Shown here: positions 35,525 through 44,474 of the stretch, one piece after another
How positions within the stretch are numbered: position 1 is the first letter of the stretch
How the letters are laid out: each line of letters opens with the position of its first letter
Assembly (NCBI RefSeq): GCF_024380015.1
Contig: NZ_CP101509.1
Span: 806,001 to 870,000 of the forward strand
Length of the DNA: 64,000 bases
Direction: 5' to 3'
Source of the DNA: Photobacterium atrarenae
GTDB taxonomy: Bacteria > Pseudomonadota > Gammaproteobacteria > Enterobacterales > Vibrionaceae
The notes under the pieces: generated by a model
Database searches by the model: none
What the model was told of the DNA's origin: nothing
Seen by the model: only the letters and a program-made list of their open reading frames with translations
Translations under genes and position numbers: made by a program

Positions 35525-35692
35525 TCAGGAGCATGAGCCGCAGCAGAATCCCGGCTCACCATGTTTTCCTTTCTTCTGCTCGCTCTCGTCGGCGTGTTGA
35601 TGCTGGATCGCCTCGTCAGTGGCGTGTTCAGCATTTGCTTGCTCGTGTTGGGCATCGGCTTTCTTGAAAATCTTCTTCACTGAGAATGTCAT
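35525..35692 (-). CDS. CCGSCS-motif small protein
   Basis: 55 residues: a lysine-rich start (MTFSVKKIFKKAD), a His/Glu/Gln-rich hydrophilic middle and the C-terminal hallmark FCCGSCS directly before the stop. Proteins ending in CCGSCS are a named small family of marine gammaproteobacteria with unknown function; the cysteines suggest metal binding or redox chemistry. AAGGAGCTCCGA before ATG 35692 is a strong ribosome site. Confidence 0.8.
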   Translation of the reverse strand: MTFSVKKIFKKADAQHEQANAEHATDEAIQHQHADESEQKKGKHGEPGFCCGSCS

Positions 35693-35825
35693 TCGGAGCT
35701 CCTTCGCTGGCTTTAATGTTTCATCTTAAATGCATGTTAAGTCTTGTTCTGAGGACAGTCAATACGTGTGGCGGTGCGGGAGCGTCGCAGAACTGTTATT
35801 TTGTGATGCATGGCGCTGTTCAGTA

Positions 35826-35916
35826 TCTTGAAGCAATACCTTGAAACAAAGCCCAGAAGTATCGCCTTGGAGTAACACCTTGAGAGGGTGCCTTGAGACA
35901 GTACCCTGAGGGCATT
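35826..35916. repeat. Seven imperfect 13-bp tandem repeats
   Basis: Units begin at 35826, 35839, 35852, 35865, 35878, 35891 and 35904, with consensus CCTTGARACARTR; CCTTG opens four of them. The array lies in the 371-bp gap between the CCGSCS gene and the GyrI-like gene. No gene is evident there. Confidence 0.7.
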
Positions 35917-36063
35917 GCTTCGGGCCCTGAGCGTAACATTTCCGGCGAGGAAGAAATTTGACTCAAGTGCTGGATGTATATACAGTTAATCTCTCAGCAA
36001 TGAATTTTAGGTCCGCTCAGACAATTTGTCCGGGAAGACATGGGTTTAGAACAAGGAGAGAAG

Positions 36064-36513
36064 ATGATACTTCAGCATATCGATGGCTTTGAGGTTAGCG
36101 GATTTTCAGTCAGAACAACCAATGCCGATGAAATGAATCCATCGACAGCCAAAATCGGCCAGCTTTGGGAAACGTTTTACGCCCGGGCTTATCCCAAGTT
36201 AACGGCTGGAGCGAACGTTTATGGGGTTTATACCCACTATGAATCTAATGTTACCGGCGCGTATGATGTGATGGCGTGCTCAGACCGTTTGGCCGCAGAT
36301 GCGCTGAAGGGAGCGGTGACAACGAAGATTATGTCTGGGAAATACCTGACATTTACCGCCCAAGGTGAAATGCCCCAGGCTGTGGTCAGTTTGTGGGGAA
36401 CTATTTGGGATTACTTCCGTGCTGATGACTGCCCACACACCCGGGCCTATACCACAGATTTTGAACAGTACCTCAGTGCCGATGAAGTCGCGATCTCCAT
36501 CGCCATCCAATAG
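36064..36513 (+). CDS. GyrI-like / effector-binding domain protein
   Basis: 149 residues from ATG 36064, which follows AAGGAGAGAAG. The chain matches the stand-alone effector-binding (GyrI-like) fold: GFEVSGFSVRTTNADE near the start, IGQLWETFYA, VYGVYTHYESNVTGAYDVMAC, and the closing TTDFEQYLSADEVAISIAIQ, where the acidic residue usually sits in the binding pocket. These bind small aromatic or cationic ligands and may act as regulators or hydrolases. Alone in its transcription unit. The 272-bp gap that follows contains only a GCTCATC / GATGAGC hairpin at 36548-36567. Confidence 0.7.
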   Translation: MILQHIDGFEVSGFSVRTTNADEMNPSTAKIGQLWETFYARAYPKLTAGANVYGVYTHYESNVTGAYDVMACSDRLAADALKGAVTTKIMSGKYLTFTAQGEMPQAVVSLWGTIWDYFRADDCPHTRAYTTDFEQYLSADEVAISIAIQ

Positions 36514-36785
36514 CGGACTCCTATCATTTTATGTTGATCGCGCATGAGCTCATCGGATTTGATGAGCCTGTGACAACCCCGGGGAAACACCCAACCTGCC
36601 TGCACCTTGAAAGTTTGAATCATGGTTGCCTTCTGTAACATGTATATTTCGTTATCTTCTGACACACTTTTTATGCCAAGATGCTGTATTCACCCCTGTT
36701 TATTAACTCAACAACCTCAAAGCCAGGCCACTGCCGCCGGATGGGTTGAGTCGAAGTTGTTCTTTCTGTTTACAAGGAAGTAAAG

Positions 36786-37406
36786 ATGAATCTTGCGTTG
36801 TTAAGTCTATTTATTCCCACCTTCTTTTTTGTTTCGATTACGCCGGGAATGTGTATGACGCTGGCCCTGACGTTGGGGATGAGTATTGGTTATCGACGCA
36901 CCCTCTGGATGATGCTCGGCGAAGTGATCGGTGTCGGGCTGGTGGCGGTTGCCGCGGTCCTGGGGATTGCCTCGGTAATGCTGAATCATCCCTGGTTATT
37001 TACCCTGCTTAAGTCGTTCGGGGCAGCCTACTTGTGTTACCTGGGGATATCGATGTGGCAGTCGAAAGGCAAGCTGGCCCTGAGCGAGGATAATACCGAA
37101 GTCAAGGCGGGCCGAAACTGGGATCTGGTGATGCAGGGTTTTGTCACAGCAGTGGCGAATCCCAAAGGATGGGCATTCATGATCTCCCTGCTGCCGCCTT
37201 TTATTGACAGCAGCCAGCCGCTGGCTTCGCAATTGGCTCTGCTGGTGGCAATTATCCTGCTGTTTGAATTTATCTGTATGACCATCTACGCCACCGGCGG
37301 TAAGGGACTGAAGCGGGTACTGGGTCACGCCAAGAACATCCGCCTGATCAACCGGATTTCCGGGAGCTTGATGATCGGGGTGGGCGTGTGGTTGTTCGTG
37401 AGCTGA
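36786..37406 (+). CDS. LysE/RhtB-family amino-acid exporter
   Basis: 206 residues with six membrane helices, standard family length. The ITPGMCMTLALTLGMSIGYRR segment near 18-38 corresponds to the conserved PGP-containing loop of LysE/RhtB exporters, and FVTAVANPKGWAFMISLLPPFID near 117-139 is the second family motif. It exports amino acids or related metabolites; the specific substrate is unknown. AAGGAAGTAAAG precedes the ATG. Confidence 0.85.
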   Translation: MNLALLSLFIPTFFFVSITPGMCMTLALTLGMSIGYRRTLWMMLGEVIGVGLVAVAAVLGIASVMLNHPWLFTLLKSFGAAYLCYLGISMWQSKGKLALSEDNTEVKAGRNWDLVMQGFVTAVANPKGWAFMISLLPPFIDSSQPLASQLALLVAIILLFEFICMTIYATGGKGLKRVLGHAKNIRLINRISGSLMIGVGVWLFVS

Positions 37407-37507
37407 GTTATCGAGCGTTTTAACAAGCTAAGATGGCCCCCTTATTTACTACGACTGGTATTTGCAGGATTGGGACAGTGTGAGGTGAGCCAGCCCGGCG
37501 ACCGAGG

Positions 37508-37771
37508 TTATTGTGGCTCCTGAAGATGGCTCAGGAGCATGCTCCATTGATCATCTGACTGTTGGTTTGCGGTATACGGGGCATTTATACGGCTGAGAAC
37601 CTCGGTTATGAGTTGCGTGCTCAGGCTGCTCACGACGCATAACTCAATAATGAGCAGCAGGCCGATTGCCAGGATGTTTCCCCCTTGCTTAAACCATTTC
37701 TGCATTGACACCATAGACAAAGCGGCCTGAACCGTGTGGTGTCGTGTTTGCTTTTGATATTTATTGTTCAT
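37508..37771 (-). CDS. Possible small membrane protein, unrecognised
   Basis: 87 residues from ATG 37771 (93 from ATG 37789). One clear membrane helix, about GGNILAIGLLLIIELCVVSS, lies between a basic N-terminus and a polar C-terminus, giving an N-in topology. Ribosome sites are mediocre. It follows the nicotinate phosphoribosyltransferase gene on the same strand but with a 197-bp gap. No family recognised; could be a chance frame. Confidence 0.35.
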   Translation of the reverse strand: MNNKYQKQTRHHTVQAALSMVSMQKWFKQGGNILAIGLLLIIELCVVSSLSTQLITEVLSRINAPYTANQQSDDQWSMLLSHLQEPQ

Positions 37772-37903
37772 GGTTAAGCCCCTCATCAACGACCTTTTCG
37801 AGTTGTGTATCTAAGTTTTCGGGCAGTCTAAAACCTCTAGTAAGGTTAAGGTAAAGCGGAAAATGAAAAAAAAATCGTCTGCCTGCTGATGGGGGAACGC
37901 TCC

Positions 37904-37939
37904 CGTTTTCTTCTATGCTTGCGTTTTCTTCTATGCTTG
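37904..37939. repeat. Perfect 18-bp tandem duplication
   Basis: CGTTTTCTTCTATGCTTG occurs twice without a gap (37904-37921, 37922-37939), just downstream of the nicotinate phosphoribosyltransferase stop. On the minus strand it would encode a repeated SIEENA in a doubtful 71-codon frame. Confidence 0.75.
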
Positions 37940-37968
37940 AATGATGCTCGTCATACGAGCAGCTACCG

Positions 37969-39312
37969 TCAGCCATGAAAACGCTGGTCGGTCTGATGAG
38001 TGAGCTGTTGCAATGAAGGCGAAATTTTCAGCGCGAAGCTGGCTGCCTTTGACAGATTCGTTAGTGCCGGCGTCAGCATCGATAACTGTTGTTTTACCCG
38101 CTGACGTAACAAATCGAGCGGCTCTGGCGCGCCAAGCCGTTTCCCGTTTCGTATCACAGGTTGCAGCAAGGGCTGTCCTTGCTCTGGCGTTTCTGTGGCT
38201 AAGCAAAGTTGATCATAGTCTAGTTGCCCATTGCTTCGCAGGTGGCGATAAACCTGTTTGCTACCAGGCCAGGTCGCTTTACCCTGAGAGCGCTTACGGC
38301 GCGCGATGCCCGCGTATTCCTGGAGTTTGTAAGCACAGTTCAGAAAAGGCGCATCTTCCGAGGTCGTCAGGTTGGTTCCAATCCCATATCCGTCAATGGG
38401 CGCCTCTTGTTGTTTCAATTGCTCGATCAAATACTCATCGACACTGCTACTGGCAAAGATTCCGATTTCCGGATGACCGGAACGGTCAAGCTGTGTCCTC
38501 ACTCTGGCGGCTTCATGCCCCAGATCGCCGCTGTCGATCCGCACCGCTTTGATTGCTTGATTTTTGGCTTTTAACTGCTTTGCCAGTTCAATCACCCGTT
38601 CTGCGCCGCGGGAACAATCGTAAGTGTCGATCAGTAACACCAGATTATTCGGTTGGCTGACGGCAAAGTTCTGAAATGCTTGCGCTTCTGAGTCATGGGC
38701 CTGAATATAAGCATGCGCCATCGTGCCGTAGACCGGAATCCCATATTGCTGGCCGGCAAGGACATTGGATGTCCCATCAAAACCGGCAAGATAACTGGCC
38801 CGTGCAGCCAGCACACCCGCTTCTGCGCCGTGGGCGCGACGCAGGCCAAAATCAATCAATCGCTTGTCAGCCGCGGCAAGCCGACACCGGGCGGCTTTCG
38901 TCGCGACCAGGATGGGGAACTGCAACAAATTAATGAGCCGCGTTTCGATCAACAGTGCTTCCGGCAATGAGGCGGTGATCCGTACTACCGGCTCATTGGC
39001 AAAAAACAAAGTTCCTTCCGGCATCGCATCGACTTGCCCGGTAAACTGAAATTTGCTCAGGTAATCAATCAGATTACGCTGGAAATAACCACTGCTGGCG
39101 AGATATTCCAGTTCATCGTCACTGAAATGAGCATGTGTCAGGAAATCCAGTAACTGCTCTAAGCCCGCCGCAACTAAAAAATTCCTTTGGGGCGGCAACT
39201 TGCGGACAAAAAACTCAAAAACGGCTTTATCTTCCATGCTATGGTCCAGATAACTCTGCACCATCGTCAGCTGGTAGAGATCCGTTAACTGCGGGCTTTC
39301 ATAGGCTGTCAT
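37969..39312 (-). CDS. pncB: Nicotinate phosphoribosyltransferase
   Basis: 447 residues from ATG 39312; GGAGG and TGGAAA precede it, whereas the GTG 18 bases further upstream has no support. Signatures include LTDLYQLTMVQSYL at the N-terminus, the FEFFVRKLPPQRNFLVAAGLEQ stretch, DFGLRRAHGAEAGVLAARASYLAGFDGTSNV near 160-190, RIDSGDLGHEA near 265 and GIGTNLTTS near 315. It joins nicotinate to PRPP to form nicotinate mononucleotide for NAD salvage. Transcribed alone, divergent from the universal stress gene. Confidence 0.93.
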   Translation of the reverse strand: MTAYESPQLTDLYQLTMVQSYLDHSMEDKAVFEFFVRKLPPQRNFLVAAGLEQLLDFLTHAHFSDDELEYLASSGYFQRNLIDYLSKFQFTGQVDAMPEGTLFFANEPVVRITASLPEALLIETRLINLLQFPILVATKAARCRLAAADKRLIDFGLRRAHGAEAGVLAARASYLAGFDGTSNVLAGQQYGIPVYGTMAHAYIQAHDSEAQAFQNFAVSQPNNLVLLIDTYDCSRGAERVIELAKQLKAKNQAIKAVRIDSGDLGHEAARVRTQLDRSGHPEIGIFASSSVDEYLIEQLKQQEAPIDGYGIGTNLTTSEDAPFLNCAYKLQEYAGIARRKRSQGKATWPGSKQVYRHLRSNGQLDYDQLCLATETPEQGQPLLQPVIRNGKRLGAPEPLDLLRQRVKQQLSMLTPALTNLSKAASFALKISPSLQQLTHQTDQRFHG

Positions 39313-39601
39313 TTTCCAGCACCTCCACACGCCTGTCCGTAGACCCGAACATTCTCCAGAGGGGGCGCATTGCTCAACTGTCCGGGATTCAAGTGTACAG
39401 ATCGTATTGCATACTTCAGTTGAGCCTTTGAAATCATCCTCTGAAATTTGCTCGCTCCTGTACTCAAGAATAGAACACCGACGCAGTCGTCCCCAGTCCC
39501 ATCGATACTTGACTATGCTAGTGAAGCATCCAATTTATCTTCAGCCAGGCTGATTCACGGCGGCAAAGTGCCCCGGTTGATGCTACATCCGAGGAGGTTC
39601 T

Positions 39602-40543
39602 ATGAGCTTTCGTCACCTGCTGCTTCCCGTTGCCCCGGAACAACCCCTAAGGGATGACTTCCAGGCCGTGCTGCAAATTGCCGACACCCTGTCGGCGAAA
39701 GTCACGTTGGTCACGGTGATTGAAAAACTTGATGAATTAAAAGAGATTTCCCAGTATTCCTGCACCGCGCTGGGCCTGTTGGATGAGGCGACGAAATCAT
39801 CTCATCAGGCCCTGGAAAAGCATGTTCAGCTTTTGAAAACCAAATATCCGAATATCAGGTTCTCGGCGGTTGTCCGGCTGGGGATCCCGTTTATTGAAAT
39901 CATCAAGGCGGCTGATGAGTTTGAGGCCAGTATGATTGTGATTGATACCCATCGCCAGGATAAAACCCAAGCCTGTCAGCGGGGGAGTACCACGCGTCAC
40001 TTAATGCGGAAATCAGCCCTGCCAATCTGGTCCAATAGCACGCACGATGCTCCGATCCGCCGGATTGCCGTGGCGGTTGATGTCGCCTCCCAGGAGCAAA
40101 CCACTTTTAATGAAAAAATTCTGTCACTTGCCTTGGAAGTCTGCGCGTTAACCGGGGCAGAGCTTATCCTGCTGCATGCCTGGCGATTAGAGCTTGAGGG
40201 ATTCTTCCGCAAGTGGGGGAGCTATCGCGAGCTGGATGTTGATTTAATTTCGAAAGACATGCGTACCGATCGCGCCGAACGGATGAAATCGTTACTGGCA
40301 CCGCATAGCCACTCGCCGGTGAAACAGCAGATGAAACTGTTGGAAGGGGAAGCCAAAGCCGTGATCCCGCGTTTTGTGACAGAGCAGGCGATCGACATGG
40401 TGATCATGGGCTCGTTGTCCCGGACCGGGATTGCCGGCTTTTTGATGGGCAATACCGCTGAATCCATGCTCGATAAACTCACCTGCTCCGTGCTCACTCT
40501 CAAACCCGATGCGTTCCGCTCGCCGGTGCTCGGGGGAAAATAA
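39602..40543 (+). CDS. Tandem-domain universal stress protein (UspE-like), copy 1
   Basis: 313 residues made of two Usp domains (about 1-150 and 155-305). The C-terminal nucleotide-binding signature is MGSLSRTGIAGFLMGNTAESML; the first domain ends in VIDTHRQ...GSTTRHLMRKSALPIW. Such proteins protect against starvation and oxidative stress. GAGGTTCT precedes the ATG. A second gene of identical length and about 70 percent identity lies at 56694-57635. The 289-bp region upstream, shared with the nicotinate phosphoribosyltransferase promoter, shows no gene. Confidence 0.88.
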   Translation: MSFRHLLLPVAPEQPLRDDFQAVLQIADTLSAKVTLVTVIEKLDELKEISQYSCTALGLLDEATKSSHQALEKHVQLLKTKYPNIRFSAVVRLGIPFIEIIKAADEFEASMIVIDTHRQDKTQACQRGSTTRHLMRKSALPIWSNSTHDAPIRRIAVAVDVASQEQTTFNEKILSLALEVCALTGAELILLHAWRLELEGFFRKWGSYRELDVDLISKDMRTDRAERMKSLLAPHSHSPVKQQMKLLEGEAKAVIPRFVTEQAIDMVIMGSLSRTGIAGFLMGNTAESMLDKLTCSVLTLKPDAFRSPVLGGK

Positions 40544-40566
40544 AACAACCGGTGAGCTGCTGGGTG

Positions 40567-41517
40567 TTATCTACTATCTCCGCTGAGTTGCGCGTGGTTG
40601 CGGCTGACTAAATCGACCAGAAAGTCAGCCACCGCCCGCGTGCGGCGTGACTGCGCCAGATCCGACTGGATGGCCAGATAAATCGGCTGATCGACCCCGA
40701 GATCTGACGCCACACAGATCAACCCGGCCTTCACGGCAAGGAAATGGGGTAACACTGCCAGCCCGATCCCGGCTTGGGCTGCTGCGATCTGAGTGGCAAC
40801 TGAGGTGGTGGTCAGCACCGGCTCTCGCCCTTGCAGGACTCGCTCGACCCATTGCGCGGCAGGCAGATGGGCGTGCATCTCGCTCCAGGTGATGAAGGTG
40901 TCCTGATCAAAGTTGCCTGAATCAGGATGGATGTCGCGCTGCGCCAGATAGCTCGGGTGGCCGTATAGCCCGTAGCCCAGTGTGCCCAGACGCCGCAGGG
41001 TGACGTTGCCCCGTTCCGGTTTCACCATCCGCAACGCCAGATCAGCATCGCGCCGATGCAGGCTGACTGTCGTGATATCTGTGATCAGTTCAATCGTTAT
41101 GCCGGGGTATTGCCTGTGGAATTCAGGCAGGGCCGGGAGGATGAGCGCTGTTGCCAGGTTTTCGGCAGTGGCCAGCCGTACTTTCCCCGTCATTTGTGCA
41201 TAGGTGGAAACCCCGGTGGTGAATGCCGCCGCCGCGGCCTCCAGTGCTTCCGCTTTCTCAACCAGCCCCGCGCCTTCCTCCGTCAACTGATAGCCGGACT
41301 GCTGGCGCACGAATAGTGGCAGGTTGAAGGCTGCTTCCAGTCGCTCAATGCGTCGGGACAGGGTGGCAATACCGAGGTTGAGCTCGGAGGCGGCGCCGCT
41401 CAGCGTGCCGTGGCGGGCGACGGCAAGAAACGCGCGGGTGTCGTCCCAGACCCAGGTTCTCGGCATCTGTTTTTCAAAACTGGAAATCGGGTTACCTAAA
41501 TCGTTCATTTTTTTCAT
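40567..41517 (-). CDS. LysR-family regulator divergent from the aldo/keto reductase
   Basis: 316 residues from ATG 41517 (ATG 41508 is also possible; GGGA lies upstream of both). The helix-turn-helix is in AFLAVARHGTLSGAASELNLGIATLSRRIERLEA (about 25-58), followed by a substrate-binding-like domain with VRLATAENLA. It resembles the LysR regulators that control the next-door oxidoreductase and efflux pump. A longer frame running antisense into the reductase gene is not the true N-terminus. Confidence 0.85.
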   Translation of the reverse strand: MKKMNDLGNPISSFEKQMPRTWVWDDTRAFLAVARHGTLSGAASELNLGIATLSRRIERLEAAFNLPLFVRQQSGYQLTEEGAGLVEKAEALEAAAAAFTTGVSTYAQMTGKVRLATAENLATALILPALPEFHRQYPGITIELITDITTVSLHRRDADLALRMVKPERGNVTLRRLGTLGYGLYGHPSYLAQRDIHPDSGNFDQDTFITWSEMHAHLPAAQWVERVLQGREPVLTTTSVATQIAAAQAGIGLAVLPHFLAVKAGLICVASDLGVDQPIYLAIQSDLAQSRRTRAVADFLVDLVSRNHAQLSGDSR

Positions 41518-41585
41518 TCCCGGATGGTGCCACGATGTCACTACACGATTCAAGAAAAACGGCAAAAAGAACGAAAAGGAGAACG

Positions 41586-42572
41586 ATGATGGAAAAACGT
41601 AAGCTGGGCGCCAAGTTATCGGTTTCGGCCATTGGCCTGGGCTGCATGGGCATGAGTGAGTTTTACGGCCCGCGGGAAGATCGCGAATCGTTGCGGGTTC
41701 TTGCACGCGCCGTCGAGCTTGGGATCGACTTTTTTGATACGGCAGACATGTACGGACCGCATCACAACGAGGAACTGCTGGGGCGTTTTCTGGCGCAACA
41801 GCAGCAACCGGTTCGCATTGCGACCAAGTTCGGCATTGTGCGCCGCCCCGGTGAATATCGGCGCAGTCTGAACAATAGTGCTGCATATGCCCGCCAGTCC
41901 TGTGAGGCGTCGCTGAAACGGCTTGGCGTAGAGCAGATTGATCTCTATTACGTGCATCGCATCAATCCCGAAGAGCCGATCGAAGAGACTATCGACGGGC
42001 TGTCGGCCTTGGTCAAAGAAGGGAAGATCGCCCACATCGGTTTGTGCGAGGTCAGTGCCGACACCCTGCGCAGGGCGCATGCGGTCCATCCGATCACCGC
42101 GCTCCAGACCGAATATTCCCTTTGGACCCGCGATGTGGAGCAGGACATTTTGCCGACTTGCCGTGAGCTCGGGGTGGGATTTGTGCCTTATTCTCCGCTC
42201 GGCCGCGGCTTCCTGACCGGCCGGTTCCAGGACACGGCGGCGTTTGAGGAAGGGGATTTCCGTGCGCATCTGCCGCGCTTTGCCGAAGAGGCAATAGACA
42301 GCAACCGCCGGATCGCGGACGTGATTGCCGGCATGGCGGCAGAGAAGGGCTGCACCCCGGCGCAGCTGTCGCTGGCCTGGCTGTTGTCCAAGGGGCCCGA
42401 TATTGTGCCGATCCCGGGGACTAAGAAACTGCGCTATATCGATGAAAATGCAGCGGCGACACAAGTGACGCTCAGTGCCGCGGAGCAGCATCAGCTTGAA
42501 TCCGCGACCGAACGCCTGCCGGTGATGGGGGAGCGCTATACCCCGGAAGGCATGAAGGGGGTGAATGCATGA
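41586..42572 (+). CDS. Aldo/keto reductase
   Basis: 328 residues. The TIM-barrel reductase tetrad is visible: Asp and Tyr in FFDTADMYGPHHNEELLG, Lys in IATKFGIV and His in YYVHRINP; the NADPH-binding C-terminus has DIVPIPGTKKLRYIDENA. It reduces carbonyl compounds with NADPH. AAGGAG precedes ATG 41586. The stop overlaps the MFS start (ATGA), so both proteins are made together, and the divergent LysR probably regulates them. The last 78 bases are duplicated at 46105-46182. Confidence 0.92.
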   Translation: MMEKRKLGAKLSVSAIGLGCMGMSEFYGPREDRESLRVLARAVELGIDFFDTADMYGPHHNEELLGRFLAQQQQPVRIATKFGIVRRPGEYRRSLNNSAAYARQSCEASLKRLGVEQIDLYYVHRINPEEPIEETIDGLSALVKEGKIAHIGLCEVSADTLRRAHAVHPITALQTEYSLWTRDVEQDILPTCRELGVGFVPYSPLGRGFLTGRFQDTAAFEEGDFRAHLPRFAEEAIDSNRRIADVIAGMAAEKGCTPAQLSLAWLLSKGPDIVPIPGTKKLRYIDENAAATQVTLSAAEQHQLESATERLPVMGERYTPEGMKGVNA

Positions 42573-43837
42573 GCGACGAGTTTTCCGCGAGCCATGCGGG
42601 GCAACCGGCATCTGAGATGGCTGCTCAAAAGACGAGCTGGCGGAACTGGGTTGCCGTGACGGCACTCGGCATTGGCAGCTTCACCATTGTGACTTCTGAA
42701 CTGGCACCGATCGGGTTGCTTTCCGGCATCGGCGATGATCTCGGGATATCCACCTCACAAGCGGGGCTGATCGTGACGCTCTATGCCTGGATCGCGGCCG
42801 CTGCGGCATTGTTCTCGGCGATGGTGTTGTCCCGGGCGCCGCGGCGACCGTTGTTGACTGCCCTGATGTTGATCTTGGCGGTGTCCAGTGGTGCTGCCGC
42901 GATGGCCGGGTCTTTTCCTGAGTTGATGGGCGCACGGGTGATTGGCGCGCTTTCCCATGGTGCGTTTTGGGTCTCCATTGGTATTGTGAGTACCCAGTTA
43001 GTCCCGCCTCATCGGGTTGGCCTGGCGACGTCGATTATCTTCGGAGGCGTTTCGGCTGCCAGTGTGCTGGGAGTGCCGCTGGCGAGTCTGATTGGTACCG
43101 GCGAAGGGTGGCGCACTGCTTTTGCCGCGGTTTCCGCATTGTCTTTCGCGGTGGCGCTCATCTGTGGCATGACGCTGCCGAAGCTGCCCGGGAGTCAAAG
43201 TGTCGGTTTTTCCGATATGGGCCGGGTGTTGTCGAACTCACGTTTCTTACGCATTTTCGCTGCGGCGGTGCTGGCGATCACCGCGCATTTCATGGCGTTC
43301 ACCTATATCGAGCCTTACCTTCATGTACAAAGCGCGATCAAGCCTTCATTCATCGCGCCGTTGCTGCTCGCGTTTGGTGGTGCCGGGCTGGTCGCGAATA
43401 TTGTGACCGGCGGCCTTATCGATCGCAGGCTCAAACAGGTACTCATGGTCTCGCTTTCTGTCGCTTCGGGCGCGCTGTGGCTGTTGTCCTCGTCGGCAAA
43501 TATGCTCGGGCTTTCGGGGACGGTGCTAATGCTGATCCTGTGGGGTGGGGCAATCGCCGTTGTGATGGTGAGCTTCCAGACCTGGATTCTCAAAGAAGCG
43601 GGTGTGGATGCTTTGCCGGCCTCTGCGATTTACGTGGCGATCTTTAATCTCTCGATTGGTCTGGGTGCCATGATCGGCGCTTTCATCCTGACGTTGGCCG
43701 AGCTCTCACAGATCTTTTTTATCGCAGCCACAGCAACAGCGATGGGAGCGTTCCTGATTGTTCTCATTGCCGCCCCGGCGACTGCGCCGAGTGATCAACA
43801 AATGGCATCAGGTTCGGATGGGACAGCGGACATGTGA
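42569..43837 (+). CDS. MFS efflux transporter (sugar-efflux / DHA1 type)
   Basis: 422 residues, twelve membrane helices. The early FTIVTSELAPIGLLSGIGDDLGISTSQAGLIVTLYAW segment is typical of the SotB/YdhP-like drug/sugar efflux branch of DHA1, and RAPRRPL is a degenerate motif A. The N-terminal ~25 residues are polar. Coupled by a 4-base overlap to the aldo/keto reductase, which suggests that the reduced product or the toxic carbonyl is exported. A hairpin lies about 150 bases downstream. Confidence 0.88.
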   Translation: MSDEFSASHAGQPASEMAAQKTSWRNWVAVTALGIGSFTIVTSELAPIGLLSGIGDDLGISTSQAGLIVTLYAWIAAAAALFSAMVLSRAPRRPLLTALMLILAVSSGAAAMAGSFPELMGARVIGALSHGAFWVSIGIVSTQLVPPHRVGLATSIIFGGVSAASVLGVPLASLIGTGEGWRTAFAAVSALSFAVALICGMTLPKLPGSQSVGFSDMGRVLSNSRFLRIFAAAVLAITAHFMAFTYIEPYLHVQSAIKPSFIAPLLLAFGGAGLVANIVTGGLIDRRLKQVLMVSLSVASGALWLLSSSANMLGLSGTVLMLILWGGAIAVVMVSFQTWILKEAGVDALPASAIYVAIFNLSIGLGAMIGAFILTLAELSQIFFIAATATAMGAFLIVLIAAPATAPSDQQMASGSDGTADM

Positions 43838-43985
43838 CATAAAAGGAAAGCACCTGAAGTTTGCAGCCTGCCAGTCGAAGGGACTGTCATCAGTTAGATC
43901 TTCATGTTTGTTGATGGAATCGAGTAACAGCCTTGATTATCGGGTCACTCTTATCAATTCGTAGGTTGCCCTCTCCTGACATGAC

Positions 43986-44012
43986 ACTGCTCGCGATTAA
44001 CTTACGAGCAGT
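43986..44012 (+). terminator. Probable terminator of the reductase-MFS operon
   Basis: Perfect 8-bp stem ACTGCTCG / CGAGCAGT with an 11-base loop, followed by TTGTG. The 43838-44063 gap holds no gene. Confidence 0.45.
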
Positions 44013-44063
44013 TTGTGCCGGGTGAATGATTATAAGCGGCTGATCCGGAAATCGTATGTCTGA

Positions 44064-44360
44064 TTAGAGTCTTCTGGCTTTGATTTGCGAAAATGTCACA
44101 AGCGTCTGACAAAATGCCACAACATCGCTGAGGCTTCTCAAAGAATGTAGGGCTGCCCCGAAGTCATCACACTCCCATTGATGAACCTGGAGCCAGTTTT
44201 CTTGCCGGGCTCTTTCATGTGTTGAGTCAACAATTTTAAAGGCAACTCCGTGTTTATCTCGTTCGAAATAGATTTGAAGCTGCGTGTTATCTTCATACAC
44301 ATGATAGCCTTGTTCCCTGCCAATTTCCGCAATGAGTTCTTTAGCCTGCTGCTTATCCAT
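44064..44360 (-). CDS. Unrecognised 98-residue protein of the accessory islet
   Basis: 98 residues, mixed alpha/beta, beginning MDKQQAKELIAEIGREQGYHVYEDNTQL. No family recognised, no membrane helix or signal peptide. The region has lower GC than the flanking metabolic genes, consistent with acquired DNA. It lies divergent from the 176-residue islet gene, with 114 bases between their starts, so they could share a control region. Confidence 0.5.
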   Translation of the reverse strand: MDKQQAKELIAEIGREQGYHVYEDNTQLQIYFERDKHGVAFKIVDSTHERARQENWLQVHQWECDDFGAALHSLRSLSDVVAFCQTLVTFSQIKARRL

Positions 44361-44474
44361 TGTTTTTTCTACTCTTTATAAACATGCGATAAACGTTAAT
44401 ATGCATGGTTTATGAGATAAAATCCATATGTTATCTTCTTATCTATCTTATATGTCACAATATGAAACTGGGCT

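Noticed and set aside
37761..37976. 71-codon minus-strand frame with duplicated SIEENA
   Set aside because: Starts inside the pncB stop, has no ribosome site, and its repeat is explained by the 18-bp DNA duplication.
41518..41886. N-terminal extension of the LysR gene
   Set aside because: It runs antisense through the aldo/keto reductase start; LysR proteins begin near the helix-turn-helix, which fits ATG 41517.
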